A stretch of 7,693 bases of DNA from Bacteroidota bacterium (GCA_018267795.1 JAFDXS010000100.1:1-7693); one strand, 5' to 3'; shown: positions 1 to 6,960, counted from the stretch's first letter. Translations and numbers: made by a program. Notes: generated by a model not told the origin, from the sequence alone.

Positions 1-806
1 CTTATGAAGTAGTTACTTTCTTCTTCATTGGTCAGGGGATTAATATTGGTAAGGCTATAGCCTATAGATGTATTGATAAACGAAGGGCCTATATTGTTGT
101 TCCTATACAATGCGCCGTAACCAAAATTTGGATTACGGTTATAGTCATATAGACCCGATAGTTCCAGGCTTTGGCCTGAACCCCAAAGGTTGGCATCTAC
201 AACGCGTGCATGTATATGGTTCAGTGCATCTGAAGCCCCGTCGGCAGACAGGCTAAAAAAGTCTTTTGTGATAACAAGCAGATCCACCGAATCCGGATTG
301 TTTTTAATCGGCTTTACAACGATGCGTGCATCATTAATATAATTTAGCGTACGCAGGTAACGCTCATTATCTGCCACCTTGTATGCACTTAAGGGCGTAT
401 TCTCTTTTACAAACAAGCTATTTCTTACAACATAAGCGCGTGTATTAGTATGTGCAGCATCTGCTATTCGAGAGGCTAAGCTTTTTTTACGTTTACCGGT
501 ATCTTCAAAGTTACGTTCAAAATCTAATGCCTCTACCTTTATGTTTCTTATTATTTTCCCTTCATAGCGCAAATAAGGTGCTTCACTTTTACCATTCAAG
601 ATAAGGTCTTCAGCAGTATCGGGAGTACGCTGTATAGATTTAACTGCCTTATAAAACAAAGAATTAATTAGTTGATGATTTGATATCCTTATACTGTCCA
701 GCGTGCCAGGGTCAAACTTATTCTGCCCTCTTGCCGATACATTCAGCAAAAAGAACAAAACGCTATAGCATATAAATAACCACCTTTTTCGAAAAAAACT
801 GTTCAA
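1..806 (-). CDS. Omp85/BamA-like outer-membrane protein, N-terminal part (runs off left edge)
   Basis: The frame is open for 268 codons from 806 to the window edge, so the C-terminal part is missing. Residues 1-28 look like a Sec signal peptide: basic FRKRW, then a hydrophobic stretch FICYSVLFFLLNVSA. Residues about 80-185 resemble a POTRA domain: a strand pair (YLRYEGKIIRNIKV), an NTRAYVVRNSLFV segment, then ERYLRTLNYINDARIVV and PDSVDLLVITKDFFSL, as in the POTRA domain next to the barrel in BamA/TamA proteins. From about residue 204, ANLWGSGQSLELSG looks like the first barrel strands. The Omp85 family inserts or translocates outer-membrane proteins; the exact role here is unknown. The start is inferred: an in-frame TGA lies eight codons upstream and there is no in-frame ATG, so TTG at 804-806 gives the best signal peptide. 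It has its own promoter candidate and is separated from the gene upstream by a terminator. Another POTRA/barrel protein is possible. Confidence 0.7.
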   Translation of the reverse strand, partial: MNSFFRKRWLFICYSVLFFLLNVSARGQNKFDPGTLDSIRISNHQLINSLFYKAVKSIQRTPDTAEDLILNGKSEAPYLRYEGKIIRNIKVEALDFERNFEDTGKRKKSLASRIADAAHTNTRAYVVRNSLFVKENTPLSAYKVADNERYLRTLNYINDARIVVKPIKNNPDSVDLLVITKDFFSLSADGASDALNHIHARVVDANLWGSGQSLELSGLYDYNRNPNFGYGALYRNNNIGPSFINTSIGYSLTNINPLTNEEESNYFI

Positions 807-920
807 TCTACAAGGATATTGTTTTTGTCACTAATAAACATCAAGATACTTTATTCTGCTCTAGCTTTAAGAATGACATGAGTAGAAATAATTTACTACA
901 ACATTCTATGACACTATAAG

Positions 921-952
921 CAATACTACATAAATACAAAAACTATGCAAAA
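921..952 (-). promoter_or_regulatory. Candidate Bacteroidota promoter for the Omp85-like gene
   Basis: On the minus strand, TTTTG (952-948) is followed after 19 bases by TAGTATTG (928-921), a 7 of 8 match to the Bacteroidota -7 element TAnnTTTG. It would give a leader of roughly 105 bases before the TTG start at 806. The region is AT-rich, so chance matches are likely. Confidence 0.35.
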
Positions 953-974
953 GACTAACAGATGAGACATAAGT

Positions 975-1009
975 AAAAAAAAGCGGCGTAGCAAATGCTA
1001 CGCCGCTTT
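975..1009 (-). terminator. Rho-independent terminator of the T9SS operon
   Basis: A near-perfect inverted repeat pairs 980-993 with 996-1009 around the GC-rich core GCGGCGTAGC/GCTACGCCGC. Read on the minus strand, it ends in a run of eight T (982-975). It lies about 20 bases after the stop codon of the 936-aa gene, so it closes that transcript and insulates the Omp85-like gene. On the plus strand only three T follow, so it is essentially one-directional. Confidence 0.9.
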
Positions 1010-1027
1010 AAATATTATGCTTATGCG

Positions 1028-3838
1028 CTACCTGAGCAAGGTTATGTTACCCTGGTAATGCTGTACTGAACCATTTTTGAGTGTGATATCTATAACGTAT
1101 ACATATACACTTGCAGGTTGTAGTATATTATTGAATTTACCATCCCAACCACGGCCGTTGATGTTATCTGTCTGGAAGACAAGCTCACCCCAGCGATTAA
1201 AGATGTTCATCTTGAAGCCTGTCAGGCCACTTGATAACAATGAACGTGGGAAGAAATAATCATTTACGCCATCGCCATCTGGACTGAAGGCATTAGGTAC
1301 AGAGAGGTAACAGTCATTTTGAACATCCACACTATCTGTATTAGAACAACCATCTATAGTAACGGTGGTATAATATATACCCGGGTGTCCGGCGGTAATA
1401 GAGGAAGAAGTTTCACCTGTGTTCCATACCCAGCTTGCAGCACCGTTACCACTGTTAACATGATCGTACAAAGTAATAGCACTTGAATGCGGACACATAG
1501 AGGTATCAGGGCCTAAGTACACATTTGGTATAGGATGTACTGTTATTGTCTTCTTCACCGTAGTATCAGGACATTGGCGATATTTAGCAGTAAGTGTAAC
1601 GGTATAGGTACCTGGTGTAGCAAATGCGTGGCTTGGATGTTTCTCATCACGAAGTGTAGAACCATCGCCAAAATTCCAAATGGCGCCAATGTTACCTATT
1701 GGAGAATAATCACCATTAAATATTATAGACTGCCCCTGGCAAAGCACTGATAAATTTGTACTAAAATCTGCAGTAGCAAATGTGTCTATAGTAACAGATT
1801 TGTGTGCTGTATCGTAGCATGGTACAAAGTCGCCGGTAATAAGCATCGCATCATAAACACCTGTATTGCTATAAGAATGGGTTGATGTGCCCCCTGTACC
1901 TGTAGCCCCATCTCCATATACCCATAAGTATGATAGCGGAGCCAAGCCAGTAGAAGTAGCGACAAAATTAACAGGTTTAAATTCGCAGGTAGTATCAGGC
2001 GATACGGTAAAGGAAGACTTAACAGGGTGAGATAATACTAATGTTCGAGTAGTATTATACGAGCAGTTAAAATTATTGAGCGTTGTAAGCTTTACCTTAT
2101 AAGTACCCTGAGCAGAGTAAATATGCGTAGGGTTTGCAACAGTATCCGTAGTACCATCACCAAAATCCCAAATGCTTGATACAATGCTGCCTGTTGAAAG
2201 GTTTGTGAAATTTACGGTATCACCATGACAGCCATAACGTATAGTATAGGAGAAAGAATCCACATTGCCGGCATTAACAATAACGGTCATCTGTGTACGA
2301 TCACTTTCGCAACCTTTAATTGTCTGAGAGACCCAGAAGTAATATGTGCCTGGAACAGTAGTAGATGGCGAAGGCGCTGTTTTAGAACCTGTACCGCCGG
2401 TAGCAGCATTATACCATAGTAGGTTAATACCTGTAGCTGTAAGCTTTACAGGCGGAGCAAACTGACAATAAGATGTGATTTTCGCCGGAGGCGCAGCTGG
2501 GGTGCGCGTCGGGTTAAGCGTCATGCGTATAGTATCTGTAAAACATGCAGGGCTGGTACCTATTGCTGTAACAAATACAGGGCTAGTACCGACAGTTACA
2601 TTGACTGTAGGGCCGGTAGTAGGTGTTATTACAGTTCCTATTGGATAAGCTGTCCATGTCCAGTTATAAGCACCACCATGTACTACGCTCACTGTAGAGG
2701 TACTGTTTTTACAAACAGAGGCAGTATCACCTGTAACAAGTGAAGAACTATCACCACTATATAACCACTTAGGCCTTGTAGCAAGGAATGCAGAGTCGAG
2801 CTGATCAATACTTAATATGTATGCGTAAGTAATAGCAGTACTATCGCCGGGACTTAAATTGCCCAGGCTATAAGCTAAGCCGACGCCCACGTCTGACGTT
2901 AATGAATCGTACCTGGCAAAAGAGCCAGTTTGATTATATAATGAATGTATAGGATCGGAAGGTACCAGGCTATTAGTAACAATAAATGCTTTAGCACGGC
3001 AGTCTTCTGTACCTAAGCCGCAATATGCCTTGGTATAGTGTGTACCCCAAGTAGAAACCAAGACCTTATTTTCAGGATTTGGAATTTTATATGAAATAAC
3101 GTTCCTGGTAGTATAGTCGTGAGATAATGTCACATCATTATCCGGGTCTAGCGTACGCATGTAATATATGTTGTTCAATGTAGATGTACCTACGTTCTTA
3201 AGCGTAACATATACTATGAAATACACTGCACCACTATCAATAGTGGTAGTTTGTGTGATAGCTAACTTCTCGGTAGAACTAAGGTCGTATTCACCGGCCC
3301 AAACACCATATACCTGTCGGCCTAAATTGGCATAAGATACATTGCCACCAGTCATACTACTTGACGAATAGCCTGTAGCACCACATGTTTGCAACGAGCT
3401 AGTGTAAGCATCACATTCTGAACCGCCTACTTCTATACCCCAGCCTTCCTGTGGCTGACCAGGTAAGAAGTAATCGCCATAGTATGGCGGAGAACCTGAC
3501 AACCATCCATCTTTATCAGGATCGGCCATAAAACCTACATTATGCGTACGTGTAATGCAAGTGTTCGCCGTATCGCAAGGATCATAAAAAGTATTACCAC
3601 CTGTTCCGTCCACCGGCTTGGCGACATATGAGGGGTAAGCATCAATAGTACTTCCGTAACCGCCATTTTGGGCAACACCCACTTCTACGTAATGTCCTTT
3701 CAGAAAAACGTTGCAGGTATCCAGCTGAGCCTGTGCGCTAAATGCAGTAAGGCTGAGAAATGAAACTGTTGCGAATGCCTTAATTGGGTTAAGGTATTTC
3801 ATGAAGTTCAGTTTATTATTATGAATAATTTTTTTCAT
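1028..3838 (-). CDS. Large secreted PKD/Ig-repeat protein with CHU_C (T9SS type B) sorting domain
   Basis: A 936-residue modular cell-surface or secreted protein, probably an adhesin-like exoprotein. A signal peptide ends near SAQA (34-37). Residues about 38-355 form a Cys-containing domain I cannot name, with a Ca-binding-like DPDKDG at 106-111. Residues 458-523 match the Ig-like (Ig_7-type) module common in Bacteroidota exoproteins (LLWYNAATGGTGS, then GTYYFWVSQT). Three PKD domains follow: about 525-603 (WDFGDG), 607-684 (degenerate, WVYGDG) and 686-768 (WNFGDG). Another Ig-like module covers 770-842. The C-terminus, 844-936, is a CHU_C domain (VPNAFSPDGDGVNDYF, IFNRWGELVF, GWDG), which directs export through the type IX system. 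No catalytic motif is visible. The start at 3838 is the first ATG; ATG codon 13 (3802) gives a more usual signal peptide length and is equally possible. It lies 8 bases after the 149-aa gene, so the two are probably co-transcribed and cofunctional. Confidence 0.9.
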   Translation of the reverse strand: MKKIIHNNKLNFMKYLNPIKAFATVSFLSLTAFSAQAQLDTCNVFLKGHYVEVGVAQNGGYGSTIDAYPSYVAKPVDGTGGNTFYDPCDTANTCITRTHNVGFMADPDKDGWLSGSPPYYGDYFLPGQPQEGWGIEVGGSECDAYTSSLQTCGATGYSSSSMTGGNVSYANLGRQVYGVWAGEYDLSSTEKLAITQTTTIDSGAVYFIVYVTLKNVGTSTLNNIYYMRTLDPDNDVTLSHDYTTRNVISYKIPNPENKVLVSTWGTHYTKAYCGLGTEDCRAKAFIVTNSLVPSDPIHSLYNQTGSFARYDSLTSDVGVGLAYSLGNLSPGDSTAITYAYILSIDQLDSAFLATRPKWLYSGDSSSLVTGDTASVCKNSTSTVSVVHGGAYNWTWTAYPIGTVITPTTGPTVNVTVGTSPVFVTAIGTSPACFTDTIRMTLNPTRTPAAPPAKITSYCQFAPPVKLTATGINLLWYNAATGGTGSKTAPSPSTTVPGTYYFWVSQTIKGCESDRTQMTVIVNAGNVDSFSYTIRYGCHGDTVNFTNLSTGSIVSSIWDFGDGTTDTVANPTHIYSAQGTYKVKLTTLNNFNCSYNTTRTLVLSHPVKSSFTVSPDTTCEFKPVNFVATSTGLAPLSYLWVYGDGATGTGGTSTHSYSNTGVYDAMLITGDFVPCYDTAHKSVTIDTFATADFSTNLSVLCQGQSIIFNGDYSPIGNIGAIWNFGDGSTLRDEKHPSHAFATPGTYTVTLTAKYRQCPDTTVKKTITVHPIPNVYLGPDTSMCPHSSAITLYDHVNSGNGAASWVWNTGETSSSITAGHPGIYYTTVTIDGCSNTDSVDVQNDCYLSVPNAFSPDGDGVNDYFFPRSLLSSGLTGFKMNIFNRWGELVFQTDNINGRGWDGKFNNILQPASVYVYVIDITLKNGSVQHYQGNITLLR

Positions 3839-3846
3839 GCAGCTAA

Positions 3847-4296
3847 TTACTTACCGGTTTTTTCGAATGGAATAGTATATACCATATTATTGTTATCATC
3901 GTAAATATCGAAATGATAATTACCAACAGCAAGGTTAGAAACGTCAAAAGTATATTTATACCTGTAGCCAACATTACCCGGGGTCCAGCTTATCTCAGTC
4001 TTTCCTGTTGCGTCATTAACTATTTTACCGCTTAATACCTGAGGGTTAGCTGTGCTTAGTTTCATATTAATAACATCATTAAATGGCCTTGGGTAAAGCA
4101 TATAGTTAAATCCATAATGCAGTGTTTGACCAGATACGGTTTTTAGCACCTCGAATGATCCGCCAATCATAGGAACATTGCCTGTTCCCTGATGATTAGG
4201 CGTTACAGTAACGCCAGGTGTGGGTACACCAACGCGGCTTTGCGCTTGTGCATTTGTTAATCCGAAAAAGGCGAGAAATAGTAATAATTTTCTCAT
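3847..4296 (-). CDS. Small secreted protein with T9SS type A-like C-terminal sorting domain
   Basis: A 149-residue protein. Residues 1-18 are a clear signal peptide (MRKLLLFLAFFG, then NAQA). Residues about 19-65 are a short Gly/Pro/Thr-rich region with no recognised fold. Residues about 66-146 read like a type A T9SS sorting domain: YPRPFNDVINMKLS corresponds to the family's YPNPFNDVINIK, then GKIVNDATGK, then FDVSNLAVGNYHFDIYD, ending in FEKTGK. Arg replaces the usual Asn in the YPNP motif. The domain normally carries cargo across the outer membrane and is then removed, which would leave a mature protein of only about 45-50 residues; alternatively the domain itself is the functional part. 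It is the first gene of the unit that continues into the 936-aa protein. The start ATG follows an A-rich stretch (ACATAAAAACAATT), typical of Bacteroidota. The function is unknown. Confidence 0.75.
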   Translation of the reverse strand: MRKLLLFLAFFGLTNAQAQSRVGVPTPGVTVTPNHQGTGNVPMIGGSFEVLKTVSGQTLHYGFNYMLYPRPFNDVINMKLSTANPQVLSGKIVNDATGKTEISWTPGNVGYRYKYTFDVSNLAVGNYHFDIYDDNNNMVYTIPFEKTGK

Positions 4297-4378
4297 AATT
4301 GTTTTTATGTGTTTATCAAATAATTCTAATACTTCAAAAAATCGGTATAATTACTATTTTTAGATTTAACAATTCTTT

Positions 4379-4415
4379 CAAAGTTAACAAATTGTTTAAA
4401 AAATAAAAACAAAAA
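4379..4415 (-). promoter_or_regulatory. Candidate promoter of the T9SS two-gene operon
   Basis: On the minus strand, TAACTTTG (4386-4379) matches the Bacteroidota -7 consensus TAnnTTTG exactly. TTTTTG (4415-4410) lies 23 bases upstream, at the long end of the known spacing range. The predicted transcript would have a leader of about 75 bases before the ATG at 4296. Confidence 0.45.
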
Positions 4416-4640
4416 CATACTATTAAAGCAGTTAGCCTTTAATTCAATTGAAAAGACATCTAAAATGGGTCTTAAGGATGGGTAGTAAATCAATTTTTCT
4501 GTCAATCTGTTCAAATTTGATTAAATGTAACTTTTCAATACTTTAATATTCATTCGCTATTTTTAGAGAAATTCTTAATAATATTCTCCTTTTTTAGAGA
4601 TATTACTTTTTATCCAAAGCTGTAGACATAGAAAAACTTT

Positions 4641-4670
4641 TTTGTTATTTGTATATTATGCTTACCTTTG
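4641..4670 (+). promoter_or_regulatory. Promoter of rplKAJL
   Basis: TTTG at 4641-4644 is followed after 18 bases by TACCTTTG at 4663-4670, a perfect match to the Bacteroidota -7 element TAnnTTTG. Transcription would start near 4677 and produce a leader of about 100 bases. The upstream bases are very AT-rich, as expected for a strongly expressed ribosomal promoter. Confidence 0.7.
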
Positions 4671-4717
4671 CGCTCCAATTCTCAATATTGCTCTTATTTT
4701 AAGGTTGCATTTGGGAG

Positions 4718-4755
4718 AGTTGTTGTGGGAGATACATCAACCACATAAAACAATT
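4718..4755 (+). promoter_or_regulatory. Structured rplK leader hairpin, possible L1 autoregulatory site
   Basis: AGTTGTT (4718-4724) pairs with AACAATT (4749-4755), one G-U pair included. Directly inside, GTGG (4725-4728) pairs with CCAC (4741-4744). ATAA is bulged on the 3' side and the apical loop is 12 bases. In many bacteria L1 represses the rplKA transcript by binding a leader that mimics its 23S rRNA site. The GTGGGAG on the 5' side and ACCAC on the 3' side resemble, from memory, the base of the rRNA L1 stalk. The pairing is seen; the L1 role is inference. Confidence 0.4.
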
Positions 4756-4778
4756 CGATAACACCAAAAAGAATTTAA

Positions 4779-5222
4779 ATGGCTAAAGAAATCACTGGCT
4801 ATGTAAAGCTGCAAGTAAAAGGCGGCCAAGCCAATCCGGCGCCACCAATAGGCCCTGCTCTGGGTTCTAAAGGCGTTAACATTATGGAGTTCTGCAAGCA
4901 ATTCAACGCTCGCACCCAGGACAAAATGGGCAAAGTACTGCCTGTATTATTAACAGTATATACCGACAAGTCTTTCGACTTCGTTATCAAGACCCCTCCT
5001 GCTGCTGTACAGCTTATGGATGCGGCTAAAGTGCAAAAAGGTTCTAAAGAATCTAACCGCACAAAAGTGGGTAAGGTAACCTGGGCTCAGGTAGAAGAAA
5101 TCGCTAAAGACAAGATGCCTGACTTAAACTGCTTTACCGTAGAAAGCGCCATGAGAATGGTAGCAGGTACAGCACGCAGCATGGGCTTAACTGTTGAAGG
5201 CTCTGCCCCCTGGAGTAAATAA
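4779..5222 (+). CDS. rplK: 50S ribosomal protein L11
   Basis: L11 binds the GTPase-associated region of 23S rRNA together with L10 and L7/L12, and takes part in elongation-factor turnover and the stringent response. The 147 residues are close to the family's usual 140-148. The N-terminal domain (1 to about 71) has the conserved QANPAPPIGPALGSKGVNIM (17-36), whose prolines contact factors and thiopeptide antibiotics. The TPP linker is at 72-74. The C-terminal rRNA-binding domain carries the signature DLNCFTVESAMRMVAGTARS (115-134). The ATG start aligns with the usual MAKEITG N-terminus. It is the first gene of the four-gene ribosomal cluster, 33 bases before rplA. It sits behind a strong promoter and a structured leader, so autoregulation is likely. 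Unlike in many bacteria, no nusG lies upstream. Confidence 0.98.
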   Translation: MAKEITGYVKLQVKGGQANPAPPIGPALGSKGVNIMEFCKQFNARTQDKMGKVLPVLLTVYTDKSFDFVIKTPPAAVQLMDAAKVQKGSKESNRTKVGKVTWAQVEEIAKDKMPDLNCFTVESAMRMVAGTARSMGLTVEGSAPWSK

Positions 5223-5255
5223 TCCATTGGTTCACCTTATTTAAACTTAGTAGCA

Positions 5256-5945
5256 ATGGCACTAACTAAAAAAAGAAAAGCTGTAGAAGCTAAAATAGAT
5301 AAAAATAAAGAATATACACTGGCAGAAGCCGCGAAAATAGTGAAAGATATTAACTGCACTAAATTTGACAGCTCTGTAGATATGCATATTCGCCTTGGTG
5401 TGGACCCTAAGAAGGCTGACCAAGCAATACGCGGAACTGTAAGCCTGCCACATGGTACAGGTAAAACAAAACGCGTACTGGTACTTTGTACTCCGGATAA
5501 AGAAGCTGAAGCAAAGAATGCTGGTGCTGACTATGTAGGTCTGGACGAATTTGTATCTAAAATAGATGGTGGCTGGACCGATGTAGATGTTATCATCGCT
5601 ACGCCATCTGTAATGCCTAAGATAGGCCGCCTGGGTAAAATATTAGGTCCTCGTAACCTGATGCCAAACCCTAAAACAGGTACTGTAACTAACGACGTAG
5701 CAGCTGCAGTAAATGATGTAAAAGGTGGTAAAATAGCATTCAAAATAGACAAAGCTGGTATTATACACGCATCTGTTGGCCGCGTATCATTTGAGCCTAG
5801 CAAGATAGCTGAAAATGCACAGGAACTGATAAATACGCTGGTGCGCATGAAGCCTGCTACTGCAAAAGGCACATACCTTAAAGGCATCAGCATGGCATCT
5901 ACCATGAGTCCCGGTTTAGTAATTGATACAAAAACTGTGGCTTAA
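5256..5945 (+). CDS. rplA: 50S ribosomal protein L1
   Basis: L1 forms the mobile L1 stalk near the E site and helps release deacylated tRNA; in many bacteria it also represses its own operon. The 229 residues match the family's usual length. Domain I is made of residues 1 to about 68 plus about 160-229, with the RNA-contacting region TKFDSSVDMHIRLGVD (35-50) and the conserved STMSPG (215-220). Domain II is about 69-159, ending in the signature GRLGK-ILGPRNLMPNPKTGT (124-143). Asn in place of Gly in LGPRxLMP is, from memory, also seen in other Bacteroidota. Eleven of the 18 isoleucines are encoded by ATA, unusual for such a strongly expressed gene. It lies 33 bases after rplK, and a small hairpin separates it from rplJ. 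Confidence 0.98.
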   Translation: MALTKKRKAVEAKIDKNKEYTLAEAAKIVKDINCTKFDSSVDMHIRLGVDPKKADQAIRGTVSLPHGTGKTKRVLVLCTPDKEAEAKNAGADYVGLDEFVSKIDGGWTDVDVIIATPSVMPKIGRLGKILGPRNLMPNPKTGTVTNDVAAAVNDVKGGKIAFKIDKAGIIHASVGRVSFEPSKIAENAQELINTLVRMKPATAKGTYLKGISMASTMSPGLVIDTKTVA

Positions 5946-5957
5946 TTGTAAAAACGT

Positions 5958-5976
5958 GATTGAGATTATCTTAATC
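5958..5976 (+). other. Small hairpin between rplA and rplJ
   Basis: GATTGAGA (5958-5965) pairs fully with TCTTAATC (5969-5976), one G-U pair included, around a TTA loop. It is followed by an A-rich run up to the rplJ start, not a T-tract, so it is not a classical terminator. It could shape rplJ translation or mRNA processing. It is too small to be a canonical L10 leader. Confidence 0.35.
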
Positions 5977-5993
5977 CTTTAAAAAAACAAGAA

Positions 5994-6515
5994 ATGACAC
6001 CAGCTCAAAAAAACGAAGCAATAGAAATACTGAAGGAAAAATTCTCTCAGTATAGCAACTTTTATATCACCAATACCGAATCATTAACGGTAGAACAGGT
6101 GAACAGCCTACGCAAACTCTGCTTTGAAAAGAATGTAGAGATGAAAGTGGCTAAGAACACCCTTATCAAAAAAGCACTTGAAAGCTTTAATGATAACAAA
6201 TTTTCGGGTGTGTATGATTCATTGCACGGCGTAACTGCGCTTATGTTCTCTGAATCACCAAAAGAACCTGCATTGATCCTCAGCTCTTTCCGCAAGAACA
6301 GCAACGGTGAAAAACCTGTACTGAAAGCGGCACTGATAGGCGAAGATGTATTTGTAGGTGATAACCAGCTTGCTAACCTCACTAAGATCAAAACTAAGAA
6401 TGAACTTATCGGTGAAGTTATCGGCTTACTGCAGTCTCCTGCTAAACGCGTACTTGCTGCTTTACTTCATCATCATGAAGAAAAGCAAGGCGCTGAAGCA
6501 CCTGCTGCAGAATAA
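5994..6515 (+). CDS. rplJ: 50S ribosomal protein L10
   Basis: L10 is the base of the ribosomal stalk: its N-terminal domain binds 23S rRNA beside L11 and its C-terminal helix holds the L7/L12 dimers. The 173 residues fit the usual 165-180. The N-terminal domain has the typical pattern of an early helix, FYITNTESLTVEQVNSLRK (23-41), then MKVAKNTLIKKAL (50-62) and HGVTALMF (78-85). The C-terminal part (EVIGLLQSPAKRVLAALLHH, 141-160) is the amphipathic helix that binds L7/L12, followed by a charged, Ala-rich tail. The gene starts 48 bases after rplA, with an A-rich stretch just before its ATG, and ends in tandem stops (TAATAA). It is 67 bases ahead of rplL, consistent with co-transcription. Confidence 0.97.
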   Translation: MTPAQKNEAIEILKEKFSQYSNFYITNTESLTVEQVNSLRKLCFEKNVEMKVAKNTLIKKALESFNDNKFSGVYDSLHGVTALMFSESPKEPALILSSFRKNSNGEKPVLKAALIGEDVFVGDNQLANLTKIKTKNELIGEVIGLLQSPAKRVLAALLHHHEEKQGAEAPAAE

Positions 6516-6582
6516 TAACATTGGCTTCCAAGTCGCATTATATTAAACAAACAATTTTTAAAAGTCTTAAAAAATCATAAAG

Positions 6583-6960
6583 ATGGCAGACGTAAAATCA
6601 TTAGCCGAACAATTAGTTGGTTTAACTGTGAAAGAAGTACAGGAACTGGCTGACGTATTAAAAGCAGATTACGGTATAGAACCTGCTGCTGCTGCAGTAG
6701 TAGTATCAGGTGGTGGTGAAGGTGGCGGCGCTGCAGCTGCTGCTGAAAAAACTTCATTCGACGTAATACTGAAGAATGCAGGTGCTTCTAAGCTGAATGT
6801 TGTGAAAATAGTGAAAGAACTTACTGGCCTTGGTCTGAAAGAAGCTAAGGAACTGGTAGACGGCGCTCCTAAGAGTGTGAAAGAAGGCATCAGCAAAGGT
6901 GAAGCTGAAGAACTGGCTGGCAAACTGAAAGAAGCCGGTGCTGAAGTTGAAATAGCTTAA
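6583..6960 (+). CDS. rplL: 50S ribosomal protein L7/L12
   Basis: L7/L12 is the multicopy stalk protein that recruits and activates the translational GTPases. The 125 residues match the usual 120-130. The N-terminal dimerisation domain (1 to about 33) has LAEQLVGLTVKEVQELADVL. The flexible hinge (about 34-55) is Ala/Gly-rich and has a GGGEGGG run at 43-49. The C-terminal factor-binding domain (56-125) carries the family hallmark VKELTGLGLKEAKELVD (77-93), then GAPKSVKEG and KEAGAEVEI. Four of its five isoleucines use ATA. It is the last gene of the cluster: a strong terminator begins 28 bases after the stop. In many bacteria rpoB and rpoC follow rplL, but here a convergent, unrelated gene does. 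Confidence 0.98.
   Translation: MADVKSLAEQLVGLTVKEVQELADVLKADYGIEPAAAAVVVSGGGEGGGAAAAAEKTSFDVILKNAGASKLNVVKIVKELTGLGLKEAKELVDGAPKSVKEGISKGEAEELAGKLKEAGAEVEIA

Larger units (their letters stand above)
4297..4778. other. Divergent intergenic region between the T9SS operon and rplK
   Basis: These 482 AT-rich bases hold no convincing gene. They contain the minus-strand promoter candidate at 4379-4415, a directly repeated TTTTAGAGA at 4561-4569 and 4592-4600, the plus-strand rplK promoter at 4641-4670, and the rplK leader with a hairpin at 4718-4755. A 62-codon open frame on the minus strand here is rich in Phe, Asn and Lys and overlaps the promoter, so it was not called. No tRNA and no secE or nusG is present, although these often precede rplK. 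Confidence 0.8.

Noticed and set aside
1077..2419. Three plus-strand open frames inside the 936-aa gene
   Set aside because: They are antisense to well-supported CHU_C, PKD and Ig-like domains and have no start context or domain of their own.
2000..3300. A CRISPR-like or DNA-level repeat array in the exoprotein gene
   Set aside because: The repetition is at protein level (three diverged PKD domains); no regularly spaced identical DNA units were seen.
4326..4514. 62-codon open frame on the minus strand upstream of the T9SS operon
   Set aside because: Its composition is that of AT-rich noncoding DNA, it overlaps the best promoter candidate for the operon, and it has no recognisable motif or signal peptide.
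4799..5062. Open frames opposite rplK, rplA, rplJ and rplL on the minus strand
   Set aside because: They lie entirely or mostly over clear ribosomal protein genes and encode no recognisable protein; they are reading-frame shadows.
5946..5993. A canonical L10 leader (kink-turn plus L12 elements) before rplJ
   Set aside because: The spacer is only 48 bases and shows one simple hairpin; the longer known architecture does not fit.
6358..6546. Plus-strand open frame overlapping the end of rplJ
   Set aside because: It is out of frame with rplJ, lacks any family pattern and only extends into the rplJ-rplL spacer.
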